From: Grifola frondosa
Lineage: Eukaryota > Basidiomycota > Agaricomycetes > Polyporales > Grifolaceae
Length of the DNA: 64,000 nucleotides
Direction: 5' to 3'
Assembly (NCBI GenBank): GCA_001683735.1
Contig: LUGG01000001.1
Span: 806,001 to 870,000, forward strand
Shown: positions 25,342 to 37,982 of the stretch, piece by piece
Layout: each line of letters starts with the position of its first letter
Numbering within the stretch: position 1 is the first letter of the stretch
Notes under the pieces: generated by a model
Databases searched by the model: none
What the model was told of the DNA's origin: nothing
The model's input: the letters and a program-made list of their open reading frames with translations, nothing else
Made by a program: the position numbers and the translations under genes

Positions 25342-28300
25342 TCACCACGAAGCACTACGAGATGTGAAATTCGTCGGCTGACTGGCGTGCACGTTCCGAC
25401 ATTGCTGGGTGTACACCGCCCGTACACCGTCTTCCACTTCTCTTGGAGACCCCCTCAGAGCGAGACGTATACATGCTTTACTGTGGTTGGAAATACGCCA
25501 CCGCAACATGATCGTCCCAAGGGCTCGCCAGTGGCGAAGTCGCACAAGTTCATCCGGGCTGTCAAGAAATCGCGCCTCCTGAGAGTATGGAAAGTAGCAG
25601 ATGCCGTATCCCCAGGCCCTGCGTATGGCGGCGCGCAGCGGAATCCAAGTAGCAGGTGATGGCACCAAGACATATGATTCATCGAGAGTAATCGCTGTAC
25701 GTTCAAACTCGGAACGGAAGCGACATGTATCTAGCTCCCAGCGATATCTCGCCAGATCCTCATAGGATATGGGGAATAACCGATTTTTGAGAGCTGTTCG
25801 GCAGGAATCTGGGCTTTACCGAAAGTACGGAGAAGGCCTTTCAACGGTGTCATAGCTCTCAGCCGGTCTTTCCACACCCTGGCCTGTAATCCATTCCAGG
25901 ATGATGGGTGCTGTTCCACAACCGAAGTTATGTATCTGTCTCTGACCCGCTTCCACATGAGACCATACTGATAATGATTAGCATCCTCGGGTGCGAACAT
26001 GCTAGCGGGAGGTAGAAACCATTCTCCCCGTGGCGGAAATGCAGGCATGGCCATCATTTCTTCCCATCGCGCAAGGGCATATGGTAAAGATGAATCGAAA
26101 GGGAAAGTGTCGCGTAGAAAGATGTCGAGCTCTGCCTGGCTGTTGATGGGGACTGTGGTGCGAACAGCAACACCGTAATTTGTTGTCCACACTCGGGCCT
26201 CGTCTTCAGCATTGGGCATCAACATGTCTATTTCCGTCGCAGATCGCGCTTGCATGAAAGGAGAAGGGACTGCGACATTAAGCTGGTTCCCAGCACCGGC
26301 GGTCTCGAGCCCTTCAAGGCCGACAGGATTGACGGCGGGGGGTACCTTATCCGTCATTAATGCATCTCTGCCATCAACGTCCATATGAGCCTATTGCTCC
26401 TGCAGAGGAGGATCCAGCTGGTGTCCGGTATCGGCGGGAGCGACCTCGAGCTCTTCAAGGCTGACGGGATTGACGGCGGGGGTACCTTGTCCGTCATCAG
26501 TGCATCTCTGCCATCAACGTCCATATGAGCTTGTTTCTCCTGCGGGGGAGGATGAAGCTCGGCGGGAGCGACCTCGAGCTCTTCAAGGCTGACGGGATTG
26601 ACGGCGGGGGGTACCTTGTCCGTCATCAGTGCATCTCTGCCATCAACGTCCATATGAGCTTGTTTCTCCTGCGGGGGAGGATGAAGCTGGTGTCCGGTAT
26701 CGGCGGGAGCGACCTCGAGCTCTTCAAGACTGACGGGATTGACGGCGGGGGGTACCTTGTCCGTCATCAGTGCATCTCTGCCATCAACATTCATATGAGC
26801 TTGTTGCTCCTGCAGAGGAGGATCCAGCTGGTGTCCGGTATCGGCGGGAGCAACCTCGAGCTCTTCAAGGCTGACGGGATTGACAGCGGGGGGTACCTTG
26901 TCCGTCATCAGTGCATCTCTGCCATCAACGTCCATATGAGCTTGTTTCTCCTGCGGGGGAGGATGAAGCTCGGCGGGAGCGACCTCGAGCTCTTCAAGGC
27001 TAACGGGATTGACGGCGGGGGGTACCTTGTCCGTCATTAGTGCATCTCTGCCATCAACGTCCATATGAGCTTGTTGCTCCTGCAGAGGAGGATGAAGCTG
27101 GTGTCCGATATCGGCGAGAGCGATCTCGAGCCCTTCAAGGCTGACGGGCTCGGCAGTGGCATGTATTGATCCTATGTCGCCTACTTCTTCGTTAGCGGGC
27201 ACACTGACCTTGGTATGGGATGTACTCACTGGCATCTCGCAGACTGCAGGAAGACTGGCCGCCATCATGTCCTGCCCGACACCCGACATCAGCACCCATA
27301 GGGTCGTACCGATCTGGAGATTCGCATTGTGTTCTAGCGGATGAATAACCCCAGCGGCGAACGGGAGAGCGAGAGCGACGTCGATAGTTGTTGCCCCATG
27401 AATTGGGCTGAGGAGCGCGAGGCTCGGGAGAACGAGAGTGACGTTGGTAGTTGTTGCCCCGTGAATGGGGCTGAGGAGCGCGAGGCTCGGGAGAGCGAGA
27501 GCGACGTTGATAGTTGTTGCTCCATGAATGGGGCTGAGGAGCGCGAGGTTTGGGAGAATGAGAGCGATATCCGCCTTGTGGCGGTTGCCAATCAGGAGAA
27601 GGTCTGGGAGTCAAACCAGGTCTGAACTTCACCGGAACCTCAGAGGGAAGGATCGTAGCACCCTTTTTCTTCAGCTTAAGATATTTCCATTCCGGAAGGA
27701 CACCAGGAAGCGTGTATGTCACAGGGGGGATGGCCGTCATTTCTTCCTCACTCCAGCCCTCATCGTCCGATTCCATACACCTCTTCTTCGCCTTCACCGT
27801 CTCAGGCTTAGGATGGTCCATATCATCATCCCATTCCCAACCAGTGAGACGAGAGTCAACTGATCGAATTTCACTTGGCGACGTTGGAATCGGCGACTTC
27901 GGTAAAGAGGCGATATACCAACACGGTATACCTAGCCACACAAGTCGCTTCCTGGTGACTTCATCGTTCGCGGCTGTCCAAGTGCCAACGACAGACAAGG
28001 TAGGGACTGGACATATTATAATCCCGTCAGGAAAGCTTTCATGAGCGTGCACCATTGAGTAAATGCTCACAGCTTTAGGATGTGACGCTGAATCTCAGCG
28101 ACTTTCGTGCGCTGCTTTTGCAGCGTAAGACGTTCGTCTTTGATGCAGCGGCGTTCCTTGGCAGTGTTTATCTCCGACCACGAATGCACGACATGGGGCA
28201 AGCATTGCTCTGAATGGCTGTCGCAGCAGTCCATTCCGACTGGAACAGCTCAAATAACGGCTCGTAGAACGTCTGAAGAACTCGGCCTTGACGGCTGTGC

Positions 28301-28674
28301 CAGTTTGTCGTCTTGAACGTTTGCCCATCCTCCAGCAATGTGAAGGCTGGGTCTATAATACCACTGGCCTCTGACAACTGATAACTACAAGAAATGTACT
28401 CCAGCTCGGCACACCATTGCTGCGGCTGAAACGCGAATTCGAATGTGTATCGGCGACCATCCGCATATGGCCTTTTTGGTGGGTTCCCAGAAGGTGGCTC
28501 CGCCGGAATGTAGTCAGCATTGGGAGATATTGCGACTCGATTATTGTCGAGTATTGCATAGGTGCGGATGACCTTGTGGTCGTGGAATTGGTCCCAGGGT
28601 GTCGATGGGCCTCGGGAAGATCCCGCTAGGCAGGTTTTTGGATCGTACAGGAGAGTATGACAAGTATGCATCAT
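25342..28674 (-). CDS. Uncharacterised mushroom accessory protein with GIPCWYI motif and repeat array
   Basis: Member of an abundant but uncharacterised Agaricomycete family, by recall of its motifs. Start at 28674 follows an apparent 5'UTR intron. N-terminal part has AILDNNRVAISPNADYIP and PQQWCAELE; then a basic helical stretch, KRLVWLGIPCWYIASLP (about 27935-27985), an acidic patch, four RSRSPEPRAPQPHS units (27390-27590), a long array of VDGRDALMTDKVPPAVNPV units (26270-27140), and a C-terminal domain with VVEQHPSSWNGLQARVWKDRL and YRWELDTCRFRSEFERTAI ending at 25342. The frame slips by one base near 28190 (CCCC), 26477 (one unit has five G, the others six) and 25760. A second member lies at 34651-37257. 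Its upstream region carries the A/B motif cluster. Function unknown. Confidence 0.6.
26270..27140 (-). repeat. In-gene tandem array, units of about 114 or 138 bases
   Basis: About seven units, each encoding a variant of VDGRDALMTDKVPPAVNPVS plus an acidic/Pro-rich spacer; long units add TGHQL. Units are nearly identical, so the array is recent or homogenised. One unit has a five-G instead of a six-G run (about 26477), which alone shifts the frame. Confidence 0.9.
27390..27590 (-). repeat. In-gene 60-base repeat encoding Arg/Ser-rich units
   Basis: Three to four 60-base units coding for variants of NNYQRRSRSPEPRAPQPHS, resembling an RS-rich segment. Confidence 0.85.
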
Positions 28675-28826
28675 AGCTATACCAGCGGGTAAGCATATAG
28701 TAGTGGTACAGACGGAAGCTATCACTTACACTGAAATGTAGGTGACGATGGAAAAAGGGTGAGGGTCGGATATCGTGCACAAGCAAGCACGGACAAGCGA
28801 GGAATTCGAAGGTAAATCGAGCAGGT

Positions 28827-29070
28827 GTCTGAAGGCCGGATGAAGGTCCAAAGTCGAGTAATTGACGGCCTGTCTGGAAAACCGGACGACGCAGACAATT
28901 CGAAAGGTCTGAAATCGAGTAAATGCGCGTCTGGAGACCGGACGACGCGGGCAATTCGAGGGGTCTGTCTGAAATCGAGTAAATGTGCGTCTGGAAACGG
29001 ACGACGCAAGATGCAATTGTCCACTTGTAGTGAGCAATAGCAATGATGGCTGTCCACTTGAAGTGAGCAG
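28827..29070 (-). promoter_or_regulatory. A-A-B-B-type dyad cluster 1, upstream of the 28674 gene
   Basis: A motifs (half-sites CTGTCCACTT and AAGTGAGCAG around one base) at 29050-29070 and, with changes, 29017-29037. B motifs (GTCTGGAGACCGGAC) at 28929-28943, with variants at 28872-28887, 28989-29002 and 28827-28840. The B sites sit in a 60-base direct repeat. Reading towards the gene the order is A, A, then B sites. Confidence 0.8.
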
Positions 29071-29839
29071 CGACTGGAGCACCGTAATGCTAGTACTAGT
29101 TCATCAGGCAAGAGTGAATTCAAGGAGTCGAACACCTCCGAGGTCACATGGGTGAACGTGACCCATCGACTTATGTGGACAGATTGCCTTAATTAACGGC
29201 TATCACCGCAGATGTCGAGGTTGGAGGAAAGTAATTGAACATACATATGCCAATCCAGAGATTCTGCGAACAAAGACAGGACAACTACCTCTCACCACTC
29301 CTTCCTACCGACGTCCTGGGGTAAGTATGTAACGGCCCATGGAGTACAGTCATTAACTTCGAGTATGGTTGTTTGAGGCTGGGCTATGATAATGACTTAA
29401 ATTAAACATAAATTAAATCCAACGAACGGGTGGCTGCGTGATGTCTGAACTGTGGACAGAGACGGAATCGGATTGGGCGGGCGGAGCAGCGCCAACTACT
29501 CACAAGTGAAGCGCTGCTGTCCAAATTAGTTCGTTATGCCGCTCCGAGCGGACAGAGTCTGTCATATACGGTCCGCTCTCTTCTTCATCCCTCTTCGCCT
29601 TGGGTTCTTAAACAGTCACACCAACTTCGAGTACTTGAGGAGGGGTAGTGCAGTATATGGTGCAAGATATGCCCATTTGATTCATATGCAACTCGAATCA
29701 GTAGTAAAGTGAAGAGTTTGCGTACGTGAATGCGACAGATGCTTAGAACATGGATGTAAGAGGACACGAATAAGTATGGAACAAGGACGGGGTGAACGTG
29801 ATGATGAGAAGACATGCGCGAATGGTCGGAGCCAGCCTC
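29071..29839. other. Intergenic between accessory gene 1 and Plavaka 3' end
   Basis: No gene recognised. If the transposase lies in a Plavaka element, one end of that element should be here, but I could not identify a matching inverted terminus. Confidence 0.4.
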
Positions 29840-32800
29840 TCATTCATCATGTTCCCCAGAGGAGACGTCGTCCTCATACTCAGCCTCATCGTCTGATTCG
29901 ACGTCTTCCCAGCCCTCTCTCTCTCGATCTTCCATACTTAGTTCCGGATCATCATCTGGGTTGTAAGTTTCTTCATGGTTGTCCGATATATCATCTACAA
30001 CTACACTAAGTTAGAACTACGAAGGCAGTGAAAGGAACATTGCACACCTTCCGTTCTCTCCGCGGATAGAATAGCCAACCGTGCATCAATTGCATTTTCC
30101 ACCACGGCACCACGGTTTACCTTGATTCCAGCTCCGTGAGCATAGATGTGACCCACACCTAATCCCCAGTGATGGCGCATCAAAAGGTCGCGATCAGAAA
30201 AACTGCAAGGATTGAACAAGTCAAATCATTTCTAGTAAATAATATCCGAACACATACCAGCCCACGTAGTAGCGACACCAGTCCTGGGCATCCTTGGCGC
30301 AGCAGGAAGTACCAATACCATCATCATGGCGCTTGCCACCCGCGAAATCAGGAATAACGTGGCAGCTACGTAGCACATCGCTCGGATTGACGAATCCAAA
30401 TGAATACGCATCGCACATGGAAGGAAATCGAAGGGAAGGAAGTTGAGAGCTGCTTCCATCCAAGACTTCGTACCATCGCACCCATAAAAAGTCCATAACG
30501 AGGTTCGTAGTCGCGCATTCCAGATCCCATATAAACGACTTTTGCATGGTATGTCCCCAACACACGGGCATACAAGAAACGACCGGAGCCGGCGGGATCA
30601 GAACTGTCGGCGAGAAGCATGATATTGCATTGCTCGGTACCGGCATTGACAACACTGTGGTCGCGTCTGACGTCATAGGTAGTGTAGTTGAATCGGATGA
30701 GACTGTGATGATAGATGCGATCATTCTTCAAGAAGACAGAATCCCGTGGATGTTCGTAACCGACCACAGGTCCTGGAACGCTAGTCGAGTTAGAGCCGAA
30801 GGTGGCTTCTTGCGAGATGATCTCCTGTATGCGAGGAAGAAGGTGATCTTTCAGCTTTGGCAAGAAGTCCTACGGAACGCCGTCAGCACACTCAACGAAC
30901 AATCCAGAAATGGCCTACCTTGATTGCTGGATCGCCAGCATGTTTCTGAAGGAAGGATGGGACATTCACCGGAGAATTCTCCATTTACCCATGTTGTACT
31001 GCATCCGTGGATCGCTTGGGACGTCCTCCATGTCCGGAGGATGGAGAGCTTCCTGCGGACTAAGTTTTTCACGCATTTTACGTATATTGCGCTGCCGTGT
31101 TTCGATCTTGGTCAACTGTTTCCGAATCAATCTACCGTTCGTACGAAGGAAGCGAGATTTCGACTTTCGGTGTTCGGTTTCAGGCTAGGCAAAGTACATT
31201 AGCGAACGCATTCCACAAAGTAGAAAGAGCCCACCAGTTGAGTCGAGTAAGAATCTGTAGTCCCAAAGAGTCGGATGGTTGACACATAGTCACCCAAGGA
31301 GTGAAGTTTGTAGGTATTGAGATTGAAAGCTTTAGGTCGACGCGCATCGCCCGGTGCTGCGGAATTAGGACCAGCGCCTGCAACATTTTTCTGCTGACGC
31401 CTCTTTCGAGCTTCACCCTCGCGAGCTAACTCCCGTGTTTGAAACGCGGCGCAGGTCTTCTCCTTGAATTCACGAAGTTTCTGGCCTAAGACAGCGGTAT
31501 CCTCAGATAGGATATCCAATGTTGTGTCCGTATGCATGCGCAACTTTGCAAAACCGTGCCAGTGGGCCATGATATATAACAAATCTTTCACTCGAGTGTT
31601 ATGTGGTTCGGGGAAGAGACCTTCAAAGACGGGTATTGCACACTAGAATCCACATTGAAGCGATTCACCCAGTAGCCCAAATTAAAAATTCACCTGCAGC
31701 AAGTCTTCATAATCCCGCGCAGCCATTTTCTTCAACTCCGATCTATTGGAATGAATTTTCCTGATGGTATCTTTGCCAAATGCAGGGATTTGACGAAATC
31801 TATGATCAAAGCATGGGCTTCATCGTTCAATATGTCGGAATAAGTCAACTTGCCGGCGGTCCAGTTCGTGTTTACGGGATTCATCCAGACAATCAAGTAT
31901 CCGAAGAAGATGAATGAAGAGCGCCTTCCAGACGCCTAACTCGAACTCGTGCATAAGGTCTACAACGAGCATCCCAAACAAGTTGAAATTTGGTGACGAC
32001 AACCTTTCCGAAAAAGCGTTCTAAGAATACGATATGTTCAAGCTCAACGGGAATATGTAACACGAATCACACTCACTGCAGTGGGTACAAGCGACTCTTC
32101 CTGCAGCAACTTCTCAACTGCCACTGTTGACCACATAATTCATCTCGTAAATGAATTTACGAGCTGTCGCGACACGATCCCGACGTCGAGCGTCGTTGGT
32201 GCGAGCAAGTGTTACACGCTGGGCCATATCTCGAGTCATGCCCATGTTGTGCACGCGATTGAGTGGAATTAGGCACCGCGGACATGGACAACGACCGAGA
32301 TTTCTGATGCTTGCTATGGTGATCCTGAAGAACTTATCAGCGAATCCTCAAGAAAGGAACAATGGGCTTTACATACTTTTCAGGATAATCTGCGGAATAT
32401 GTGAAAATACGCGGTAAAACCGACGTCGCACGCCGTCACAACATTCGATGATAATACCGTGCTCATACGCCTCCAGAAAGTCATCATCAAGAAGGATGGT
32501 CCACTGTGCATGAAGCATTTCTCGGTGACAATGTGTGGTGAAAGCGGTGTTCGGACCCTTTCCCCCGACACTTTCCATCACGAAGTCCTTGAATGTATCA
32601 GGTAGCTAACGCATTAAGTCAGTTATGAACTGCAGGATTTTCAGGATTCCTCACAGATTCAAAGTAGGCGACATGTTCAAAGTGATTACAAGACGGGTTG
32701 CCTCGTCTATACTTCGATTCGTTTCCAAACGAAAGGTACAGAGGCCAGAGTTTAGCGGAGCCGAAATCCGTTAGATGGGTAGCATCAGACGCAAACATGA

Positions 32801-34029
32801 GTGCAACGACAACCCTCGGAAGGTCACATCCAGGTTCTCCAGGAGCTAGCTGAAGATCGCGGTGCGCATTGACGAACGCCTGTGATGTATACATTTCTCC
32901 GAATACTCTAACATCTTCCAAAGCTCCCTCCGGCTGCCAATGTAGTTCATAAGGCTCGTAATGAAAGTGGGGATGGCTTTCAGGGTTCGAGACCTTTTCG
33001 CGGATCACCGAAACTAGCTTTCGGTGATGAAGTATTCCTGCACCGAAATCCTGAGGCCCTGGGCGGTGCATCTTGGCATGAAAAGGAACAGATATTGTGA
33101 TTGGGGTCTCTGTCCACTTGTCACTATACTGTCTCCCTTCGTGTCTGTTGGGAAATGTTGGCATCTTGCTCAACGTCTGCCAAACGAGCATCGATGCGCT
33201 GCCAGTTAGTCCTTGCGATGTCTTCCGGTTTGAACTCGGGGTGACTGATGATTTTTGTCAACTTTCGAAAGGACGATTGAGACTTCACCACCCCATCATT
33301 CCAAAACCAGTTATGTAAAGTAAACGATGACTGATTTGGGTATGGGTAGTATGGTTGTTCATCGATCTCAGACGAGCTTAAAACCTCGTCGGATGCAGTC
33401 ATTAGCTCCTCCCGGTCCACATTCTCTTCAGGATCATGCTGGGGGAAGTTATTTGATTGATATCGTCGAAATAACCCGAACACGTTCCGAGGAGACTTGA
33501 AGACATGTAGAAGGCGAGTCCCAACTGATGGAGCAGTATTTTGTGTTGAATCTTGAGGTAATGGAAGTGACGGAGGTAGCGACGACGATGGAGGTAGCGA
33601 CGACGATGGAGGTAGCGACGACGATGGAGGTAGCGATGACGATGGAGGTAGTGCTGCAGCAGGTGCCGGGATTATGTCTCGATACCGCTTGGGAAGCATA
33701 CGATTTTCTCTGCGGGTCCTACGCTCTGCCACCGAGCGATCCAAATCATATAGGGTAGTTGATGCTGAGTCGAAGACTCTGGCAGCGTCAAGTGGAGACG
33801 AGAGAGGGCCAAAGGTGTGCGTCTTGGTCTTCACGCCTTGAGCTTCAGGGGGCATGGAGTCATCCTGTCGTTGTCGTTTCGAAGCCCAAAGCTCCTGCAC
33901 TCTAGCGAGGGCACCCGCAGATCTTTTCTTGCGCTTAGGGCAAACTCGACTATGCTTGGTGAACGACCCTGGGGTCATAAAGCTTCTCCCACATATGCAA
34001 GACTCCGTGTAGGTGGTAGACAGCTCCAT
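29840..34029 (-). CDS. Plavaka-type (CACTA-related) DNA transposase, with frame breaks
   Basis: Starts MELSTTYTESCICGRSF with a zinc-finger-like C-x-C...H...C at residues 11-30, then a basic region and a PPSSSL repeat. The catalytic core resembles Plavaka transposases: FHYEPYELHWQP, VVVALMFASDATHLTDFG (first Asp), KLWPLYLSFGNESKYRR, HVAYFESLPDTF, GGKGPNTAFTTHCHREMLHA, ILLDDDFLEAYEHG, RNLGRCPCPRCLIP, and VDLMHEFELGVWKALF (about 31925-31960, likely third acidic residue). C-terminal part has FSDRDLLMRHHWGLGVGH and an acidic tail ending at 29840. Many short introns. One-base frame slips near 33130 and 32410 mean it is not translatable as written. Preceded by A/B cluster 2. Confidence 0.8.
33555..33650 (-). 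repeat. 18-base minisatellite inside the transposase gene
   Basis: Four to five near-exact units encoding PPSSSL, ending LPPSLPLPQ; period is a multiple of three, so copy-number change keeps the frame. Confidence 0.9.
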
Positions 34030-34210
34030 CTAAGTTCCACAATATGTGAGTAGATGGATTCAATAACAACAAAGTTCAACCGACCGTATATCACTCTTGA
34101 TGAGGGTGAGGAGACTCGGAACACGCTCTTCCAGAAACCACAGAGCGCGTGAGGAAATGATGTCGTCCTCTAATGTGAACTAGTAGGAGCGAAACGCGAC
34201 ACTAGAATGC
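34030..34210. other. Plavaka gene upstream/leader
   Basis: Leader between the transposase ATG and the nearest B motif; nothing else seen. Confidence 0.4.
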
Positions 34211-34394
34211 GCCTGGAAACCAGACGGCATGTGAGATGAGAAAACAAAGATATCCTCCGCTGGTGCGGGTAAAACGCGTGATCGAAGACTCAGAGCACAC
34301 TCGTCTGGAAGCCGGACGGTGCGTGTAGCGACGAGTAACTTCTGTCCACTTGAAGTGAGCAGAGGTCTGTACCTGTCCACTTGAAAATGAGCAG
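34211..34394 (-). promoter_or_regulatory. A-A-B-B dyad cluster 2, upstream of the Plavaka gene
   Basis: A motifs at 34342-34362 and 34373-34394 (the latter with one extra base); B at 34302-34319 (GTCTGGAAGCCGGAC core) and a weaker B at 34211-34228. Towards the gene: A, A, B, B. Confidence 0.8.
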
Positions 34395-34650
34395 TATACG
34401 TATACCGTAAACGTGCGAGTGAAAGGTTGAAAAAAAGTCAGCATTAGACGCAGAGATACAAATATTACCAAATAATTGAGCGTCTACTTAACTCGATGGC
34501 ACGCAACTGGAAGGATTCATTGCAGACGTACATGCTACAAGATAAATTCTCCTACGGGTGCTCAAAAACCCTCCGTGCGACAAGTTCTTTGGAGGGAAAA
34601 GCTACCGAGGAGAGCGCGAGAAAGACATCAATCATAAGACGGTCCGCGAA
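34395..34650. other. Spacer between Plavaka upstream region and the next gene
   Basis: No gene recognised; carries the 3' side of the 34651-37257 gene. Confidence 0.4.
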
Positions 34651-37257
34651 TCACTTGCGAAACTGGCCCAAGGACAACGGCTGCTCGAGGGGCACATGCG
34701 GAATGCGACCGAAACGACCATGAAAGGCTTCTACGTAGAACGTGAAGACCTCGGTTTCGAACTTCGAGTATGCGTCGAAATCCGAGGAACACTGATCGGT
34801 CCACAGCAGATGTTGACCATCTGGCCAATCCTTCATCACTATGGCCATCTGCTTGACCGCTTCGCGCCGCTCATCCCATAACACCGAAGTGAGACGATCG
34901 CACTTGAGGTCGTCTGTCCACATGGGCCGGACTCCTCCGCTGTTCCAGATCTCGTAGATAACACGCTCTCGTCGAAGGGCAAGCCTCTGGTCCGAGTGAT
35001 TATAGAAATATGGGACGAGTTGGCGATCGAGGAAGATCAACTCCAGACGGAAGTTGAATAAAGCCAGCTCCCACACAATGCCGACGAAAAGGTGCGATCC
35101 GCAGAGAGCATTTGGCGCGTGATGTTGACGTCGCCCCATGCAGGAGCACAGTCTGCGCTATACGGCGGAAAGCCCCCATGAATACCGAACCGGACATTGA
35201 TGTCGACGCGATCAGCCACCCTCTTTGCATTGGCGTTCTTCATGATCTGTCCCGCCTCCATCTTCCCTTCTTGTCGCGGCCTTTTCTCCTGTGGTGGCGG
35301 TGGGGGCAGACGGATAATATGTTCCTTGGCCGACTCCGGCTCTACATGACTATGCTCGTATTCTATAGCAAAATATTTGCCCTCGAGCGCGATTCTCCAC
35401 TGCTGCGTTGTCATGAGCACCATCCTGTGGGCCGGAGGGCTGAGAATCTGCTGGAAGCAGAAGATTCTGACGCGAAGCCAATTATGGGCACGCTGCTCTG
35501 TGAGGGGGCTTTCGGCACTGAAGAAAATATGGATGGGAGGCAGCGCATAAACAAGGCCCACTGGTCGTCATCGGTGAGACCTTCGCATGACTTCAGGACG
35601 TTCGCCCACCCAGGTGCATAGGGAGGGACCCATGAAGGTGGTACGATCCTATGATTGGTCGATTTGCCCTTCTTATGGGCGGTCCGCGTTTGCAAAGATT
35701 TACGTGCCATGTAGGCAGACGGCATCCCAACACTCATCGAGGGACCGCGCATGGCTGCATCTTTTGTCTGCTTTTCCGCACTGACATTGTCTTCAATGTC
35801 TGCACCGACTGCAACTCCCCGACATCTGTAACGCTGCTGCCTATAAAACAAAATTAATGCGCGAACGGATGATTATCAGCTGCTGATATCCGTACCATAC
35901 TGCTCGGTGGCTTGCGTAGTCACCATGATGACATGGTCATTGTCAGATGCTGGCAGAACATCATCTGCTGTCAAATCAACGAGCTCCTGGCGAGGATGGT
36001 CAGGACCAGCGATCTGCGGTGAGGAACGATGTTGCTGCTTTTCGAAATCGCCAACGCGCCCCGCAGAGTATGTTTCGAGAGGACGGAGTATGGGACGGCT
36101 CGTCAGGGAGAACCTTCGCAGCCTCTCTTGAAGAGATCCACGAATCACTTGCGCCATGGGAGCATCAACCCAGAGCGGAGCGTTTGCCAAATGCTGCCCG
36201 TGTTTCATCGTGATAGCAGATGAAAAACAAACGCCTGCTAACAGCAATGTCTCCACTCGGACAATGAGGGTGCGCTCCGTGATTGAAACCCTGTCGCGAA
36301 CATACCAGACCGGTACGCCGACACGATACATCTCGGACACTAGATGGAGATGAGAGGTAATTACACCTCTCAGTGGCAGTACAGGCTGTGGCTGCTTGAA
36401 ATTGACGTCGTTCAGACGCGGCACGATCACTTCGCGATATATGATGAAAGCGCGCAAGTCCAGCAAGACGCGCTGAAATTCGCGGAACCACAACAAGGTG
36501 TCGAAACTTGACATCGGCACTTCCTTCAAATGGTCGAATACCATTTTCAAGTCGTCGCACCGTTGTTTTTGGAACCTGAACATGCCGGCCACCTTCTTGG
36601 CCGTCCGCATGTCATGAACTAAGAAAAGGAATTAGCACATCTACAGAGGAGCATGAACACCGTACACATACCATCATCTCCCAACTTTCTGAAGTCGTCT
36701 GCAAACCCTCTCCCTGCCATCGTCTTGGCTTCTATCATTGTCGCACGAAAACGCTGAAGAAGTGATGGGGACAGAGATCCCACAGCCTCATTGGGCAGCT
36801 CCTCGGCAATACGGAAATGATGCATGGGATTGAAGTCCATCCATGCAATATTGACGTCCTCGAAATCCGGCAATACGTGCTCGTCATCCATCACGGGAAA
36901 CGCTGGTCCCATACGGAAGCGATCGCTGATTCCGAACTGAGCCAGGGTTGGGCATAGCGGCGCGGCGATGATATGGGGCTCGGAATCGCAGTACGCTTGC
37001 GGCCATTTGGCATACTCGAAGGCATGGAGCATACCGTCATCGTGATACCGGAATTCCTTGTCGAGATGTATCGGAGGTTCAGGGATCCACGTCATGTTTG
37101 GCGTGGAAATCCATAGTTTGTCGTTTGTGCCGGGGAAGCGGCTGAGACGCAAGCAGTCCCGAGGTGTGATTTCCTCGTCCTTCATTGGTCTTCGACATGC
37201 ACGCATGAATTCCACCAGGCCGCCTAGGGGCTTGGGTCCAGTCACGTCTTCCGCCAT
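34651..37257 (-). CDS. Uncharacterised mushroom accessory protein with GVPVWYV motif (second family member)
   Basis: Start chosen at 37257 (MAEDVTGPKPLGG), because the longer frame runs through the upstream dyad motifs. Seen in order: LPDFEDVNIAWMDFNPMHHF, LLWFREFQRVLLDLRAFI, SEMYRVGVPVWYVRDRVSI (about 36300-36355), WVPPYAPGWANVL, LPPIHIFFSAESP, NWLRVRIFCFQQIL, HRMVLMTTQQWR, and VGIVWELALFNFRLELIFLD near the C-terminus. Same family layout as the gene at 25342-28674, though diverged. One-base frame slips near 35540 and 35110 break it as written. Divergent from the FunK1 gene; both upstream regions carry A/B motifs. Function unknown. Confidence 0.6.
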
Positions 37258-37299
37258 AGGGCAGGCAGCAGGTAGGCAGGTAGGGGATAACAGCACGCT

Positions 37300-37452
37300 C
37301 GTCTGGAGACCGGACGGCAGTGCTGTAGCGTGGAACAAAACAAGGGTATTCTCAGACGTCTGGAGACCGGACGACAGAGTTCAGAAAGCTTCGGAATCTG
37401 CCAACTTGAAGTTAGCAGATCCTGTTCAGTACTGTCCACTTGAAGTGAGCAG
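37300..37452 (-). promoter_or_regulatory. A-A-B-B dyad cluster 3, upstream of the 37257 gene
   Basis: A at 37432-37452; variant A' at 37398-37418 (AACTT/AAGTT core instead of CACTT/AAGTG); B sites, both GTCTGGAGACCGGAC, at 37358-37372 and 37301-37315. Order towards the gene: A, A', B, B. The nearest B is about 45 bases from the chosen ATG. Confidence 0.85.
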
Positions 37453-37878
37453 TACTGAATTGGTGGTAGTAAGAAAGCAAGAGTGTTCGACTGAAAATCG
37501 AGCGCTTCATATGTGTCACGCCACCGTAACTGGGTCACGTGTGAAAGAAATTCGGCAACACTTGCGGCGGAGGCGGGCAGCCCGGAAAAAGGTGAATATG
37601 GGAGTATACCATATATGGGCAAAAGTACCAATGTCATGTGGCACAGCGAGTTTCTTGCATATTGATGATCCGGGGAATCGGAATTTGTCCAGGCCAGATA
37701 TTGCCTTAAAGGGTAAGCATATGTCCAGATATGTGCATATTCTCACCCTATATATGGCCTGGACAAATACTACCTTCCGTGCCACCGGCTGTGCGCCGGT
37801 AACAATCTGGGAAGAAGCTTGATTTTCTAACGCGGCTCAATCCTGAACGTCGGTCTTGATTCAGATAGTGCCCAGTCA
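37453..37878. other. Centre of the divergent region between accessory gene 2 and FunK1
   Basis: No gene. Holds a 13-base perfect inverted repeat (TTTGTCCAGGCCA at 37684-37696 and its inverse at 37755-37767, 58 bases apart) and a short hairpin ACCGGC-TGTGC-GCCGGT (37786-37802). Confidence 0.6.
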
Positions 37879-37982
37879 CCGCTCACTTCAAGTGGACGGT
37901 GCTCAACAGGGATCTGCCAACTTCAAGTTGGTAGATTCCTTCTATTCAAACTTCCTCTGTCCGAGTTGTCCGGTCTCCAGAC
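37879..37982 (+). promoter_or_regulatory. A-A-B dyad cluster 4, upstream of FunK1
   Basis: A at 37879-37899, A' at 37914-37934 (CTGCCAACTT/AAGTTGGTAG), B (GTCCGGTCTCCAGAC) at 37968-37982. A further perfect dyad, CGTCTGA-ACA-TCAGACG, at 38071-38087 may be a second, altered B site. ATG at 38094. Confidence 0.85.

Noticed and set aside
26525..27040. Long plus-strand open frame of 171 codons
   Set aside because: It is the antisense shadow of the in-gene repeat array; the repetition keeps it open.
37258..37338. N-terminal extension of the 37257 gene (start at 37338)
   Set aside because: It would translate the B motif (as GLQTSV); a start at 37257 fits better with the motif being regulatory.
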